Assembly (NCBI GenBank): GCA_949987705.1
Contig: CATLJY010000911.1
Span: 310,001-374,000, forward strand
DNA: 64,000 nucleotides
Direction of reading: 5' to 3'
Source of the DNA: Thereva unica
Taxonomy: Eukaryota > Arthropoda > Insecta > Diptera > Therevidae
The notes under the pieces: model-generated
What the model was told of the DNA's origin: nothing
Database searches by the model: none
Seen by the model: only the letters and a program-made list of their open reading frames with translations
Position numbers and translations under genes: made by a program
In this document: piece by piece, positions 12,182 through 22,394 of the stretch
How positions within the stretch are numbered: the first letter of the stretch is position 1
How the letters are laid out: each line of letters begins with the position of its first letter

Positions 12182-12558
12182 CAGGGTGTCCCACATAATC
12201 TTACAAAGCTGCCGGCTGTGGATAGGTCTTGGATAGACGAACAAAAAATCGTATTGGAGGGGGGGGGGGGGACTTTGACGATTCATAACTCCAAAAGTTG
12301 GTAAGATAGGACCATTGTTTTTACCGTTGTAGATAGGTGGAGGAATCCTGCTTGCACTGATACCATAACCATGAAAATAGGTTATACGGTTAAAAAAATA
12401 CAGGGTGATATGTAAAACTTTAGCAAAAAAACTTCAAAACGCCCTAGCGGCGAAACCGTTACGATTCCCCCCCCCCCCCCCACCCATACGATTTTTTGTT
12501 CGTCTATCCAAGACCTATCCACAGCCGGCCGCTTTGTAAGTTTATGTGGGACACCCTG
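12182..12558. mobile_element. 377-bp MITE with ~75-bp inverted ends, TSD TA
   Basis: The ends are CAGGGTGTCCCACATAA and its complement, and similarity continues for about 75 bp (GCCGGCTGTGGATAGG, GACGAACAAAAAATCG). TA flanks both sides, as for Tc1/mariner-type elements. A run of G near 12259 is matched by a run of C near 12467 at the mirror position. A second internal copy of ACAGGGTGATATG lies near 12401. A diverged relative of the interior is at 24326-24475. No transposase frame. Confidence 0.88.
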
Positions 12559-12697
12559 TATATTATATATATTTTTTTTTTTATATATGAAAAAACCAAG
12601 CTTAGGTGTAACCCTTTATACTACCAGTCCGTCATGTCGTTCAGTTCATGGTGCAATGTCTAGTAGTAAGCTAGAGAATAGAGGAGAATAGGAAAGG

Positions 12698-13000
12698 TTA
12701 GAGGAGGTCTGGAGGGTGTAGAAGAAAATTACGATGAACCTCACGTTTGAACTTTAACGTGTTGTACGAGTTCGGAAATACTGACTGCGGGAGATTATTC
12801 CACAGTCGAGTTGTTCTATTCATAAACGAACTTCTAAACCGTATTGTGCGTGAACGAGGGGGCTGTAGGGTATGGAAGTGAGCCGAGCGGGCTAGTCTTG
12901 TGTTGCGGGAAAAGTATTGCCGTGCAGGCAGGAGGTCCTGAATTTCAGTGGAACAGTCGCCATGGTACTAGCGATAAAGAATGGAGAGGGCTGCGACATT
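12698..13000 (-). pseudogene. Copy A: ORF2 C-terminus
   Basis: The translated end matches the end of copy B: a stretch with TRLWNNLPQSVFPNSYN, then KFKREVHRNFLL and a stop at 12698-12700. One in-frame stop (TAG for an expected Trp or Arg codon) lies near 12970 in the YR.YHGD stretch. The rest reads open, so damage is light apart from the insertion at 13001. Confidence 0.8.
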
Positions 13001-13767
13001 TAGTCCATTTAAAACGCGCGTTAAGGTGTTCCAATCTAACCCTAAACGTTTTTGGGGTCGCTGATCACGAAAATCGGGGTCCCGCGGTCCTAAAACATGG
13101 GCGTCACCCTTAAAAATGCAAAAAACACCCCTTTTTATGGGGTTTTCGCGATTATTTCAATAATAATGAAAACGAATGCGATGAAATGCACTTTTTTTAA
13201 TATTTATTTGCGAAGGTGGTTGATTTGTACTAAATTAAGGCGAACTTTATGATAAGGCGTAGTCCTAAAGGGTTGAGACTACCCCTAAATCGGCTAAAAA
13301 TAGAAAAAATTGTAAATTTTTTTTTTCAAGTTTATGCTTCAAATTCGATTGTAGGTGTACTTTCAAGCAAAAATAAATTATTTTCAACCCTTAAGGGGTT
13401 AAAACTACCCCTACTATATAGTCCCATCAAAACGAAGGGGGGGGGGGGTGTTCCAAAATAACACCGAGAAAATCGAACCCTAAAAGTTTTTGGGGTCGCT
13501 GATCACGAAAATCGAGGTCCCGCGGTTCTAAAACATGGGCGTCACCCCTTAAAATGCAAAAAACGCTTTCGCGATTATTTTAATAATAATGAAAACTAAT
13601 GCGATGAAATACACTTTTTTTAAATATTTATTTGCGAAGGTGGTTGATTTGTACTAAATTAAGGCGAGCTTTATGATTTTCGTGATCAGCGACCCCAAAA
13701 ACTTTTAGGGTTCGATTTTCCTAACGGTGTTATTTTGGAACACCCCCCCCCCGTTTTGAATGGACTA
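13001..13767. mobile_element. 767-bp foldback/TIR element inside copy A, TSD ATT
   Basis: It begins TAGTCCATTTAAAACG and ends CGTTTTGAATGGACTA. ATT precedes it (12998-13000) and follows it (13768-13770), and copy B has the empty site CTACATTCCTACGG. Inside, a ~445-bp unit with TTTTGGGGTCGCTGATCACG appears twice directly (13045, 13490) and once inverted near 13690. G- and C-runs mark both sides. The element ends the RT frame of copy A with a stop inside its terminal repeat. Confidence 0.9.
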
Positions 13768-14545
13768 ATTCCTACGGTGGCTTAAGGTGTCTATGGAGGC
13801 GCGAAAGGGGCCATCACCAATGAGTTTGAGGGCATGATTTTGCACCTTGTCGAGACAAGCCAAGGTAGTTTTTGGGGCGCCTGCCCAGATATGCGAGTTG
13901 TATTCGAGGCGTGGCTGAATGTAGGATTTGTATATTGTAGCCAATGCGGCTGGCTGGAGGAGGAACTTGCATCTCTTGAGAAATCCAAGGCATTGGGAGG
14001 CTTGTTTGGCGATTTGGAATATGTGATCATTCCATCGCAGATGCTCCGTTAAAGTTACCCCTAGGATGTTGAGAGTTGAGTCAGCCGTTAGATTCTCTTT
14101 ATCCACTGAGATAGGAGGAAGGTCGGTACAATTTTTGTTGGAGATCAGACAGTGCTTCGTTTTTGTAGCATTGAATTCGACGCGGTTCATTTCGCCCCAA
14201 TGAAGAATCGATTCGATATCCCGGTTGATCGAAGCCGACATCAGTTGACGGTGGTAAAGACAAGGTCTGGCACGTGCTTGTCTTATATTGTCGAAGGAGT
14301 AAGAGAAATTCAGAGTACCGTCATCAGCGAAGCAGTGCAGTGGGTTGGAGGGAATTGAGAGCAGATCATTAATGAAGATTAGAAAAAGTGCGGGTGAGAG
14401 AATTGACCCCTGGGGAACTCCAGCCGAAATGGCGTGGGGGTTGGATTCGACGCCATCCAATACTACCTTGATTGAACGGCCTGAAAGAAAGCTCTTAATC
14501 CAGTTCCTTAGAACTAAGTGTATACCAATAGCTTGGAGTTTATTC
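13768..14545 (-). pseudogene. Copy A: reverse transcriptase palm to thumb
   Basis: A single open frame on the minus strand covers LSGRSIKVVLDGVES, motif B (SAGVPQGSILSPALF), motif C (CFADDGTL), a region with NATKTKHCLIS, ILGVTLTEHLRWNDH, and the thumb/connection LEYNSHIWAGAP. It is about 70% identical by eye to copy B. It runs unbroken into the foldback on one side and into the SINE on the other, where the first 35 residues of the apparent frame are SINE-derived and not part of the enzyme. Confidence 0.88.
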
Positions 14546-15030
14546 GTTTGGGGCCTCGGTAGTCTAGGGGTAGGGCGCCTGACTACTATCCCAGAGGTCC
14601 CCGGGTTCGATTCCCGGCGGTGCCACGGTCCTAGCCTTTCCCAATTTCCCACCTACATAACTTTCCTTTCATTCTTCTTCCCTCTTTGCATTCCAGATTC
14701 ATCCTGTCATAGCCTTCACTAGTGGTTCCTTGATCCACCAAGCGCATGTCATCGGTTGGTTGATGAGATTCAACTCGTTTCAGGAGGCATAACACTCCAG
14801 CGAGTTGTTCTCGATACCCCCGATGTCAGAGTCGCAAATGGTTGGGAGTAGGAGGAAATAAAAAAAAAGTAAAATACCGCAGCTAGGTTGTAACAGTTCT
14901 TTCCTTCACTTCTTCTCTCTATCTTCCGACTAGAGCTGCTGTTCGACATTTCAAAATTAATACATGGTACTGTGGACTGTGGAAATTGCCTCCCCTAGGT
15001 CTCTAGTGTGTCACATGAAAAAAAAAAGAA
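14546..15030 (+). mobile_element. tRNA-headed SINE inserted in copy A
   Basis: The head at about 14550-14625 looks like a tRNA: an A-box-like TAGTCTAGGGGTAGG, a B-box GGTTCGATTCC inside a five-pair T stem (CCGGG/CCCGG), and a mostly paired acceptor (GGCCTCG against CGGTGCC). A ~400-bp body follows, with A-runs at about 14860 and a terminal A10 near 15020. Copy B has no insertion at this point. Two A-runs suggest either a composite SINE or two SINE pieces. It is not called a functional tRNA because the anticodon arm does not fold well. Confidence 0.7.
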
Positions 15031-15192
15031 CTGGGTGCCATACTCTGTCAAAAGAATTTGATATATCTAAAGCAACCAGGCTAGACTCACCAAAGCTGTG
15101 AATGCTTTGGTTGATACGCTCGGTTAAACACACAAGCAGATCGCCAGTAGACCATTTAGATCTGAAGCCGTATTGCCTGTCGTGTATAATTT
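15031..15192 (-). pseudogene. Copy A: RT motif A segment
   Basis: The minus strand encodes ALDISNSFDRVWH, the same motif A as ALDISKAFDRVWH in copy B, preceded by a stretch rich in Leu and Cys (CLTERINQ). The piece ends at the RTE insertion. The flank AATTT at 15188-15192 is one half of the RTE target duplication. Confidence 0.8.
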
Positions 15193-15219
15193 AGTTCATC
15201 ATTGCGCTCCTTTAATCCC

Positions 15220-15723
15220 TCATGGACATGGGGCAGAAACAGTTGCCCTCCAGCGGACTCTGTTTTGCGCGACAGCTCTCAGCTCCGACCAGGATCTCCC
15301 AGTTGTTGCGGCTTCTGCTAGTAGGGTTCTCCTCCACGTTGTTCTAGGTCTTCCGAATCGACGGGATCCTTGCGGATTCCAGTCGAGGGCCTGTTTGACT
15401 ACATTTTCGTTTTCGCGTCGCAAGGTGTGGCCAACCCAATTCCATTTCCTTCGTCTGATTTGGTCGTCTTTCCTTTCTTGGCCGGCACGGCGCCATAGTT
15501 CTTCGATTGAAATTCTATCCTACCAGCGGATTTTTAGGATACGTCGCAGGCATCTGTTGATGAAGACTTGTAGGCGCCCTGTGATGAATTGGGTGACTTT
15601 CCATGTTTCAAAACCATACAAAAGTACTGCTTTAACGTTGGAGTTGAACAGCCGCAATTTGGTGTTAGTTGAGATCTCCATTGATCTCCATATGTGGGAC
15701 AGGCATGCATATGCGCCTCGTGA
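15220..15723 (-). pseudogene. RTE ORF2: C-terminal domain
   Basis: Reading frames on the minus strand give NKSRGAYACLSHIW, LLYGFETWKVT, RCLRRILKIRWQDR, then GHTLRRENENVVKQALDW, GRPRTTWRRT and AQNRVRWR. The last block is the signature tail of RTE proteins. At 15724 the frame is cut by the 1.04-kb insertion, and a frame change lies near 15530. The stop is just before 15220. Confidence 0.85.
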
Positions 15724-15729
15724 TTTATT

Positions 15730-16769
15730 AACTTCCCAGTATAGGAAGTTATTGTAATCGGTCCGAAAATCGAAATCGAAAATTTCAACGTATTTTCATC
15801 TTTCAAGGTCCCAGGAGCATTTTAAGCAAAAAATTGGGAGGAAGTATGTGTGTGTGTGTGTGTATGTGCGTACGGATGTGGTCATTTTTTCCTGCACGAT
15901 ATCGCGCGAACCAAAACTGATATCGACTTCGTTGAGGTGTCGTTCGAAGCGTATTAACCGAAATATGATCTGAAAAGATTTTCATGAAATTCGGTTCAGC
16001 CGTTTTTTTGTTTAAGCGACGTAAGTGATTTGTGTACATGCATGATATCGCCCGAACTACGAAAGATATTGACTTACTTGAGGTGCCGCTCGAAGCGTAT
16101 TAGCGACAATATAATCTGAAAAGATTTTTATAATATTCGGCCCAGCGGTTTTTTGGTTTAAATGTCTTAAGTGATTTTTGTACCTGCACGATATCACGCG
16201 AACTATAAAAGATATCGACTTAGTTGACGTGCCGTTCGAAGAGTATTAACCAAAATATGATTTGAAAAGATTTTCATAAAATTCGGTCCAGCCCTTTTTT
16301 TGTTTAAGCGGCGTAAGCGATTTTTGTACCTGCACGATATCGCCCGAACCACGAAACATATTGACTTACTTGAGGTGCCGTTCGAAGCGTATTAGCGACA
16401 ATATAATCTGAAAAGATTTTTATAAAATTCGGTCCAGCGGTTTTTGGTTTAAATGACTTAAGTGATTTTTGTACCTGCACGGCACCGCGCGAACTAAAAA
16501 CTATATCGACTTCATTGAGGTGCCGAAAAACATTAATACATCAATTTTATATACATTTTCGTCATCCTAATCTTTTAAGTGCGCACATTTAGTTTGAAAT
16601 TTTAGCGAAAATATTGATAAACAATTGTGACAAATTCTCGGTATTATAGATATATTCTATGTTGCCTATTGTTCATTTATTATTAAAATATCCAATCATA
16701 TATTCAACATCCATCATACTGGGAAGTTGATCGTGTGGACCGAAAGGGTCGAACCCACATCCCAGCTAG
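15730..16769. mobile_element. 1.04-kb element with internal ~146-bp tandem repeats, TSD TTTATT
   Basis: TTTATT lies at 15724-15729 and again at 16770-16775, and the RTE frame resumes on either side. The inner ends carry AACTTCCCAGTAT in opposite orientation. The outer right end contains GGGTCGAACCC, which looks like a B-box on the minus strand. The interior has about 4.3 units of 146 bp starting at CCTGCACGATATC (15891, 16037, 16183, 16329, 16474). Units 1 and 3 resemble each other, as do 2 and 4, giving a two-unit higher order. A GT-rich microsatellite sits at 15847-15865. Confidence 0.85.
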
Positions 16770-16775
16770 TTTATT

Positions 16776-17510
16776 CTGGAACTGACATCTTCTTCTGCAC
16801 CGCCATTTTCGGTAATAACACTACCGAGGAAGCAGAATTTATCGACCAGTTCCACGTCACGGTTATTCAGCGCTGTCCGTTCAATGGTGTTTGCATTTAT
16901 CCGCATTTCTTTAGTTTTAGTTGGATTTAGCCTTAAGCCTGCTGGACTACTTTCTGTTGCCAAATTGTTAATCATGTTTTTGAGGTCCTGGTGTCTGTGG
17001 GCCAGCAAACAGATATCATCTGCGTAGTCGAGATCCTTAAGGCGGTTTAGCAAACCCCATTGTATGCCGCCTGTTCTACTATCTAGAGCGTCGACAAGGA
17101 TGTCATTTATTACTATAAGAAATAGTAAAGGCGAAAGTAAGCATCCTTGTCGTACTCCTGAAGTCACCTCAAAGCCGTCGAATAATTTTCCATTATGGAG
17201 AACTCTGAATTTGGAAGTGTTATGTAGGGCTTTTATCAATTCTATTATTTTATCAGACAGTCCACGTCGCCGTAGTGCCTATAATATATATAAAGCTCCT
17301 GTTGATCAAGTCGAACGCTTTCTCATAATCTACGAAAGCAAGGTAAAGGGGGGATCGGAATTCAGTAGACTTCTCCGCTATTATTCGTAAGGTGGTGATA
17401 TGATCAATACATGAGCGGCCCTTCCTGAATCCGGCCTGCTGCCTCCTAAGCGTTCGGTCTACTGCCTCACTTATCCTAGATAGTAATATATGGGACAAAA
17501 TTTTGCACAC
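16776..17510 (-). pseudogene. RTE ORF2: reverse transcriptase
   Basis: The frame at 16776-17239 encodes motif B (GVRQGCLLSPLLF), motif C (LDYADDICLLA), LRLNPTKTKEM and FCFLGSVI. The frame at 17253-17510 gives QQAGFRKGRSCIDHI and motif A (LAFVDYEKAFDLI). The two frames are offset, with a small insertion or deletion near 17245. All three catalytic Asp are kept. Upstream continues as the connector. Confidence 0.88.
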
Positions 17511-17522
17511 AGTAGATAGTAA

Positions 17523-18615
17523 TTAGATGCCACTCCAGTTGTCGCATATTGTTAGGTCCCCCTTTTTTGGTATTTTGACTATGATACCTTCCGTCCAATC
17601 CTCCGGAAAGGTACAGGTGTTCCATGCTATTTCCAGGATTGGCTGAAGCGCATCTGCTATGAGGCTTGAATCGGCTTTCAACAATTCTGGCGGGCTGCCA
17701 TCTTTTCCAGCTGCCATCACATGAATTGCCGTTACTATTTCCGTCTTGGATGGGGCCCGGGTTGTGATTCTTATTGGCTGTGCAATGTTGCTGGTTTCCT
17801 GAGGTTCCTGTGTAAATGAACCATTCAGGGCGGCGAAGAAGTAATCTCTCCATTCCATCTTTGGAGCTGCTCCTCGTCGCTGCACAGCAGCCTTCCATCC
17901 GCACTCTTAACGGCATGCTTTTTAGTAGAGTGCTTTCCCGAGAGCTGTTTAGTGATTTGGTACAGCTTCTTACTGTTACCAGTGTTTGCCGCGTTTTCCG
18001 CTTTTCTGCGATCTCATTTATCTGCTACCTTTTATCACGCCGGACACTTCTCTTTACCTCCCGGTGCAATTGGGAGTATTCCCGTTCCAGTTGGTAACGT
18101 CTTTCGGGGTCGCTTGTAGAGTTTACGTTATTTTTTAGGGCTCTCCTGCGTTCTATTTTTTGCCAGGTTGTGCCCGAGATCCAATGTTGCTGGTTTCTTT
18201 GGACATAACCGATGCTCGTTTCCGCAGCCGTCAATATTGCACCCTTTGTCCTACTCCACAGCACTTCAATATTTGTGTCATCAGAAACGTTGTGCTGGTT
18301 TAATATTTGCTGTAGGTTTCCAGCAAATTCCCACTTTTTAACGCTCTCCCGCAGAAGATCTACGTTGAACCGTCTACGGTTTATAGCATCGCGTTGTAGG
18401 TTTCTGATTGCGGCGATTTTAAGGCGAATAGTTGCTACTACCAAATGGTGGTTGCTTCCAGTGTCTGCTCCCCTGTAACTCCTGACATCCTCAAGGATAG
18501 TTCTCCATCTGCGGCTGACGGCCACAAGATTTATCTGATTTCTCGTTCTACCATCGGGCGATACCCAGGTCTCTTTGTGTATCTTCTTGTGACAAAAGTA
18601 AGTTCCACCTATCAT
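17523..18615 (-). pseudogene. RTE ORF2: endonuclease end and connector
   Basis: The frame at 18025-18615 begins in the last endonuclease motif (SNHHLVVATIR, the SDH motif with Asn for Asp) and continues as a basic, helical connector (ERRRALKNNVNS, LEREYSQLHREVKR). Near 17950-18025 the frame is lost; it then returns at 17523-17916 with MAAGKDGSPPELLKA, WTEGIIVKIPKKGDL and a stop in CDNWSGI, the usual start of RTE RT. The Asn in SNHH would be expected to impair the endonuclease. Confidence 0.82.
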
Positions 18616-19481
18616 GAGTTGGTGGGAGCTACAGAAGTATTGGTAACTTCGCTTAGACCTTGATTTCCAATTGTTTGTTCAAGGCTGGTGTTGTCACCGC
18701 CGATCTGTGCGTTTAAGTCACCCATTAATACAATGATGTCTCCCCTTGGAATAGAGCGAAAAACCTCATTCAGCCGCAAATAGAACTCGTCTTTGATGTC
18801 ATCTTCAGCGTCCTCAGTTGTAGCATAGCATTGGACTACCGTAGTACTTCTTAGTCTGGTACGCAGGCGCACGGTAATAATCCTCTCAGAAACTGGTGAC
18901 CAGCTAATGAGGCTGGACCTGGCTTCTTTGGTGAGTATTACGCCAACGCCACTCCTACGGCTTTCAGTTTCGTTTCTACCAGAATATAAGAAGGACTCAC
19001 CATTTTCAGGAAACAAGTTTCTCTTCTCCTATCCACCTCTTCTCTATAGCTTTCCCTTCTTTCTTCTACTTTCTAATAGCCAAAGTTCCCCTCTTTCTAT
19101 CTACTATTGAACAACCTTGATATGCCTCTTAACTCTAGCTGTTCTCTATTCTGTTAGGTATTAAGCTTAGACTAGGTATTTTTCTTATCATGTTAGAATT
19201 CAAATTATAATGATATTGTACTCTAAAAGATGTAAGTCTTGTGTACTTCCTTATGTATAAAATAAATTGAATTGAATTGAATTTGGGCAGATAAGTTCCC
19301 CCGCATCGGGCCATCTGGTCTCGCTAAGTCCCATGATCTTGATTTTATATCGATTCATCTCGTTGAGGACTTCATCCAGCCGTCCTTCAGCCAGCATTGT
19401 TCTCACATTCCATGATCCGATTCGTGTCCTTGTCCGAAAAGAAAAGGTCGTCGTCGTGCTGTCCATCCGGTTCCGAGGCAT
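18612..19481 (-). pseudogene. RTE ORF2: apurinic-like endonuclease
   Basis: The N-terminal piece (19288-19481) starts MPRNRMDSTTTT and gives IGSWNVRTM and IMGLSETRWP, the N and E motifs. It is cut at GELICPN by a 271-bp insertion. The second piece (18612-19016) gives SGVGVILTKEA, VVQCYATTEDAEDD and VLMGDLNAQIG (the GDFN motif with Leu). A frame shift near 18612 leads to the next segment. The likely start is the ATG at 19481 because the sequence further upstream reads as leader. Confidence 0.85.
19017..19287 (+). mobile_element. 3'-tail fragment of another non-LTR element inside the RTE
   Basis: It interrupts the RTE endonuclease between LICPN and FPENGES. It has a pyrimidine-rich start (TTCTCTTCTCC), no reading frame, a polyadenylation-like AATAAA near 19258 and ends in tandem TTGAA (TTGAATTGAATTGAATT). 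Such short tandem 3' ends are usual for non-LTR elements. Family not determined. Confidence 0.65.
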
Positions 19482-19770
19482 TGTTTGCCGATTCGTAGCA
19501 ATGGTATTTTTTATGGGAGCGGGTTGCTAACCCTCAGCCCAACCGACTTAAAACTCTGTTTTTTGGCGCAGAGGGCTCGCCATTTGCCCATCTCCCGTTA
19601 GCTCCTTCCGAAGAAGTACCCAAGGGGGCACCGCGGAGTGGTAAGATTAGGACTTGCTAACAGGTCCGCTAGGTGTTCGTCTGCAGTGACTTTTCTCGGG
19701 TTTTGGCAGAGGTGGCAAATCGGGTACCACCACTTTCCGAGGTCTTTGTTAGCCGTTTGCCCCCCAATTT

Positions 19771-20590
19771 GGTTGGATTCTAGATATTTCATCAGCTTTT
19801 TATTGATTATTGTCTCCATGATTTCGGAGAGAACAGAAGTAATTGCTATTGGGCGGTAGTTTAAGGGGTCACTGGCTTCACCTTTTTTTGGGATTGGCTG
19901 AACATGAGCTAGTTTCCAAGAGTCGGGATACACTCCGCAGTAGTAAGACAGGGCAAAAAGTTTGCGCAGATGTTTAGCCAAAGGTGAGGCACATTTTTTA
20001 AGTGCCATAGGGGGGTTTTGTCAGGACCAGTGGATTTATTGACGTCGCGTTCTTTGAGACACCTAAACACCTCGCGAGTCCTGAAGTGAACTCCGTCCAT
20101 TGAGTGGGTGGTATTCTCGAGAGTGCGGGGTGACTTAGCAACATCGCGTAAAGAAGAATTTGCGGCGAACAGAGAAGCTTGGGTTTGCTTTCTGTTATCA
20201 CTTGCTTGTTGTGAATAAAAGGAGGTGTTGAGGAGGAAGTAAAATTCTTCTTGATGGCGGTTACCAAGGACCAGAAGTTTTTGCTGCCTGTAGTGGAGTT
20301 AAGAATCTTACTTCTCAATCTATCATCAAATGATGATTTGACTTTCCTGATGATGGAGTTACAGGAGTTTCTCAGTTTGATGTACTCACGACGAAGTGGC
20401 TCATTAGGCGAACTTCTGTATGCTCTATAAGCGGCTTCTTTAGCTTTGATTGCATTCATACATTCCCCATTGAACCATTTGTTCGGCCTAGGCTTCACAG
20501 ATTTGGTAGAGTGAGGGATGAACAAGCGCATACTCGCACGAATAATTTTGGTGACACAGAGGGCATAGTTCGCATTGGCATTACGGAAAC
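19771..20590 (-). pseudogene. Copy A: connector and RT N-terminal part
   Basis: Starting from 20590, minus frames give CVTKIIRASMRLFIPHS, KPRPNKWFNGEC, RREYIKLRNSCNSIIRKV and STTGSKNFWSLV (20531-20250). Then come HFRTREVFRCL and DVNKSTGPDKT (near 20060), and finally WKLAHVQPIPKKGEAS, LNYRPIAITSVLSEIM and INKKLMKYLESNQ to 19771. Two frameshifts are visible near 20170 and 20005. The leading endonuclease is absent. After 19771 the frame falls into the RTE leader. Confidence 0.82.
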
Positions 20591-20761
20591 ACTATACTAT
20601 ACTACTACAATTATGTTATAAATACATAAAACTAAACTAATATATAAAATAAACTAAAACTATATGTTAAACTAAACTAAACTATACCTATGCTATAAAA
20701 TAAAAACGTATAATACTAAAAAAATTAAATCTATACTTACTTGCCAACTTACCAAATCTAT

Positions 20762-21210
20762 AGCTTATCTATTAATTTTTGGATACTTTTTTCGAAAGCT
20801 GTTATGCCTTCCTTCGCCATAACAAGCCGCTCGCTATGTTTTTGTTTTTTCCTTTTAATTTTATCTTCCTTCTCCTCCAACCTTCTTTCCTCCATTCTTT
20901 TAAGAAATTGTAACAGCTCTTCCACTGGACTTTCTTTTTTTTTACCTTGATGGTTCTAGGCTGTTCAGTCTCCACTGCTCCACAAAGGTTGTGCGCGTAT
21001 TGATATCAAAAAACTGTGAGAGCTTTATCAAAGTATTTTCTCGAATATATGTATATAAAATGCCTACGTGATATTTGCAAGCTCTCCGGTACATCGAAAA
21101 ATTCCCCTTATAATATTCTTATTTACTCCATCCACCATTTGCTCTTTTTTTTTGCAGCTTTTAAGAGAACTTATGATCGAGAGCTTTTGGTAAAGCTCAC
21201 GATCAAGAGC
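20762..21210 (-). pseudogene. Coiled-coil tail of a possible SANT/MADF transposon protein
   Basis: The minus strand encodes VETEQPRTIKVKKK, then after a one-base slip in the A-run ESPVEELLQFLKRMEER and RLEEKEDKIKRKKQ, ending with a stop at about 20762. A charged helical tail after a Pro-rich linker is what SANT/Myb-like partner proteins of PIF/Harbinger elements usually show. Upstream (20960-21190) scattered open pieces could belong to the same protein, but I cannot place them. 20591-20761 is plain AT-rich sequence. Confidence 0.35.
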
Positions 21211-21521
21211 TGTCAAAATCAAAGTAAAATTTTATTGTTTATTTTATTGTGATGCAGTAAATTAGTATATTATAAGGGTAAGTTCTAATTTCATCTAATA
21301 AATATTGTTATATTGTTAATATAATAAATAAGGTGATGTTATCTAATAATTCTGCATGGATTTAATTGTTATGTGTTTATTTACTTTAATGTTTATGTTC
21401 AATGTTTGTTTACGTTAACTTGTAGGTTATGTTCCTTTTACAATTTTAATAATGTTTATATTTATTTGTCTAATTTGCCCTTATCTATTATTAATTTCTA
21501 ATTTGAATTATTAAATTTTAG

Positions 21522-21690
21522 GTCGAATTAGAGCACTGCAGCGGACGGACGGCGATGCGGATCGAGGCCCTCAGGATTGTGACCACTGCCAAATAGGTGA
21601 GTGTATTTATTGTGTTGAACTTTGTTGATGGTTTCTTCTTTTGCTTTTTTAGGTGGATCTTGAACAGAACTGCAATAAATAATAATTTGT
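21522..21690 (+). other. Possible terminal exons (splice-site pair plus AATAAA)
   Basis: A segment after TTAAATTTTAG (about 21522) has GC content well above its surroundings. It reads open (ELEHCSGRTAMRIEALRIV) to a TAG at 21594-21596 directly before GTGAGT. A 56-bp intron-like stretch ends in TTGCTTTTTTAG at 21652, and a short last segment contains AATAAA near 21674. The splice signals are good but there is no protein similarity I recognise. It could be the end of a host gene, a transposon gene or chance. Confidence 0.3.
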
Positions 21691-21744
21691 TCGAATTATA
21701 AAATTACTTTGTTCCGCATATTTATTTAATTCAATCTGTTCCGT

Positions 21745-22048
21745 TTAAGCCTCAGGTGATTTATTTGACTCTTCGTCTCCAATTCCTAGTAATTCTCTAC
21801 ATATACTGTAATAATTATAATTATAAACATATTTATTATATTTACATTCAGTTAGTCGCAAAAGTGCAATATACAATCATTTAACTGTATACATACGAGT
21901 ATATGTACTTACGGATTATCACTAATTTTCAAGAAATCGCGCAATAGACGACAGCCACTCGTTTCATAAATGGTTAAATCAATTTTTTATCTATATTATT
22001 ATAAATACCATCTGCATTTTGACAAAATATATTGTCGTCATCCTCCAT
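21745..22048 (-). other. Possible two-exon gene remnant
   Basis: The minus strand reads MEDDDNIFCQNADGIYNN from 22048. After a slip in an A-run it reads LTIYETSGCRLLRDFLKI to a good donor (CC|GTAAGT at 21913). A 107-bp intron ends ATTATTACAG at 21806, and exon 2 reads CRELLGIGDEESNKSPEA to a stop at 21745-21747. The phase across the intron is correct. A frame break in exon 1 makes it a pseudogene or a fragment. I do not recognise the protein; its neighbours suggest a transposon gene. Confidence 0.35.
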
Positions 22049-22394
22049 AATTATGCTGCCATTCAATGTACAAGGCACCAGAGTCATTTTTATTTATTTT
22101 TTACTTACCGTTTGCGACCAACAAATTATTTAGATTGTTTAAATTGAAAACACCATAACCGTTAACGACCAACTGTCATTATGCAACATTTAGAGAAGCA
22201 AAATAACTTCATCGGTTTATATTACATAAACGACATAAAATCGTCGTTAACTGAACGACTTCTTGTGCTACAAATGTCAAAAATGTTTTACATAGAACCT
22301 TTACGACTTTATGTTGAGTCACATAATGTAATTTTGTGCTTGTGAACGAACTCCTTAACAATTTTCCTTGGGTCAGAATCCAAGTCTTATCTTA

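Larger units (their letters stand above)
15193..19765 (-). mobile_element. RTE-clade non-LTR retrotransposon, full length, TSD AATTT
   Basis: It lies in the minus direction from 19765 (5') to 15193 (3'), with AATTT on both sides (15188-15192 and 19766-19770) and the two halves of copy A beyond. Without its own two insertions it is about 3.3 kb, the usual RTE size. It has a ~280-bp 5' leader, endonuclease, connector, RT and the basic C-terminal tail typical of RTE. The 3' end is ATGATGAACT instead of a long A-tail, as RTE elements often show. Several stops and frameshifts make it inactive. Confidence 0.9.
12571..20590 (-). mobile_element. Daphne/CR1-like non-LTR retrotransposon, copy A, broken by nested insertions
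   Basis: Five separated pieces join into one element by comparison with copy B (32937-34381): 12571-13000, 13768-14545, 15031-15192 and 19771-20590, with intruders between. The 3' end on the minus strand is the A-run seen as T-run at 12572-12582. The 5' end fades at about 20590 within the endonuclease-RT connector, so it was 5'-truncated on insertion. Intruders are a foldback element, a SINE and an RTE element. The exact clade (Daphne, CR1, L2) is my inference from the FADDGTL active site and general RT style. Confidence 0.85.

Noticed and set aside
14550..14625. Functional tRNA gene
   Set aside because: Good B-box and T arm but a poor anticodon arm and a long body with A-tail; it is a SINE head.
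14345..14722. 125-residue plus-strand frame
   Set aside because: Antisense to the copy A reverse transcriptase and running into the SINE.
15173..15757. 194-residue plus-strand frame
   Set aside because: It is antisense to the RTE C-terminal domain, which has clear family motifs.
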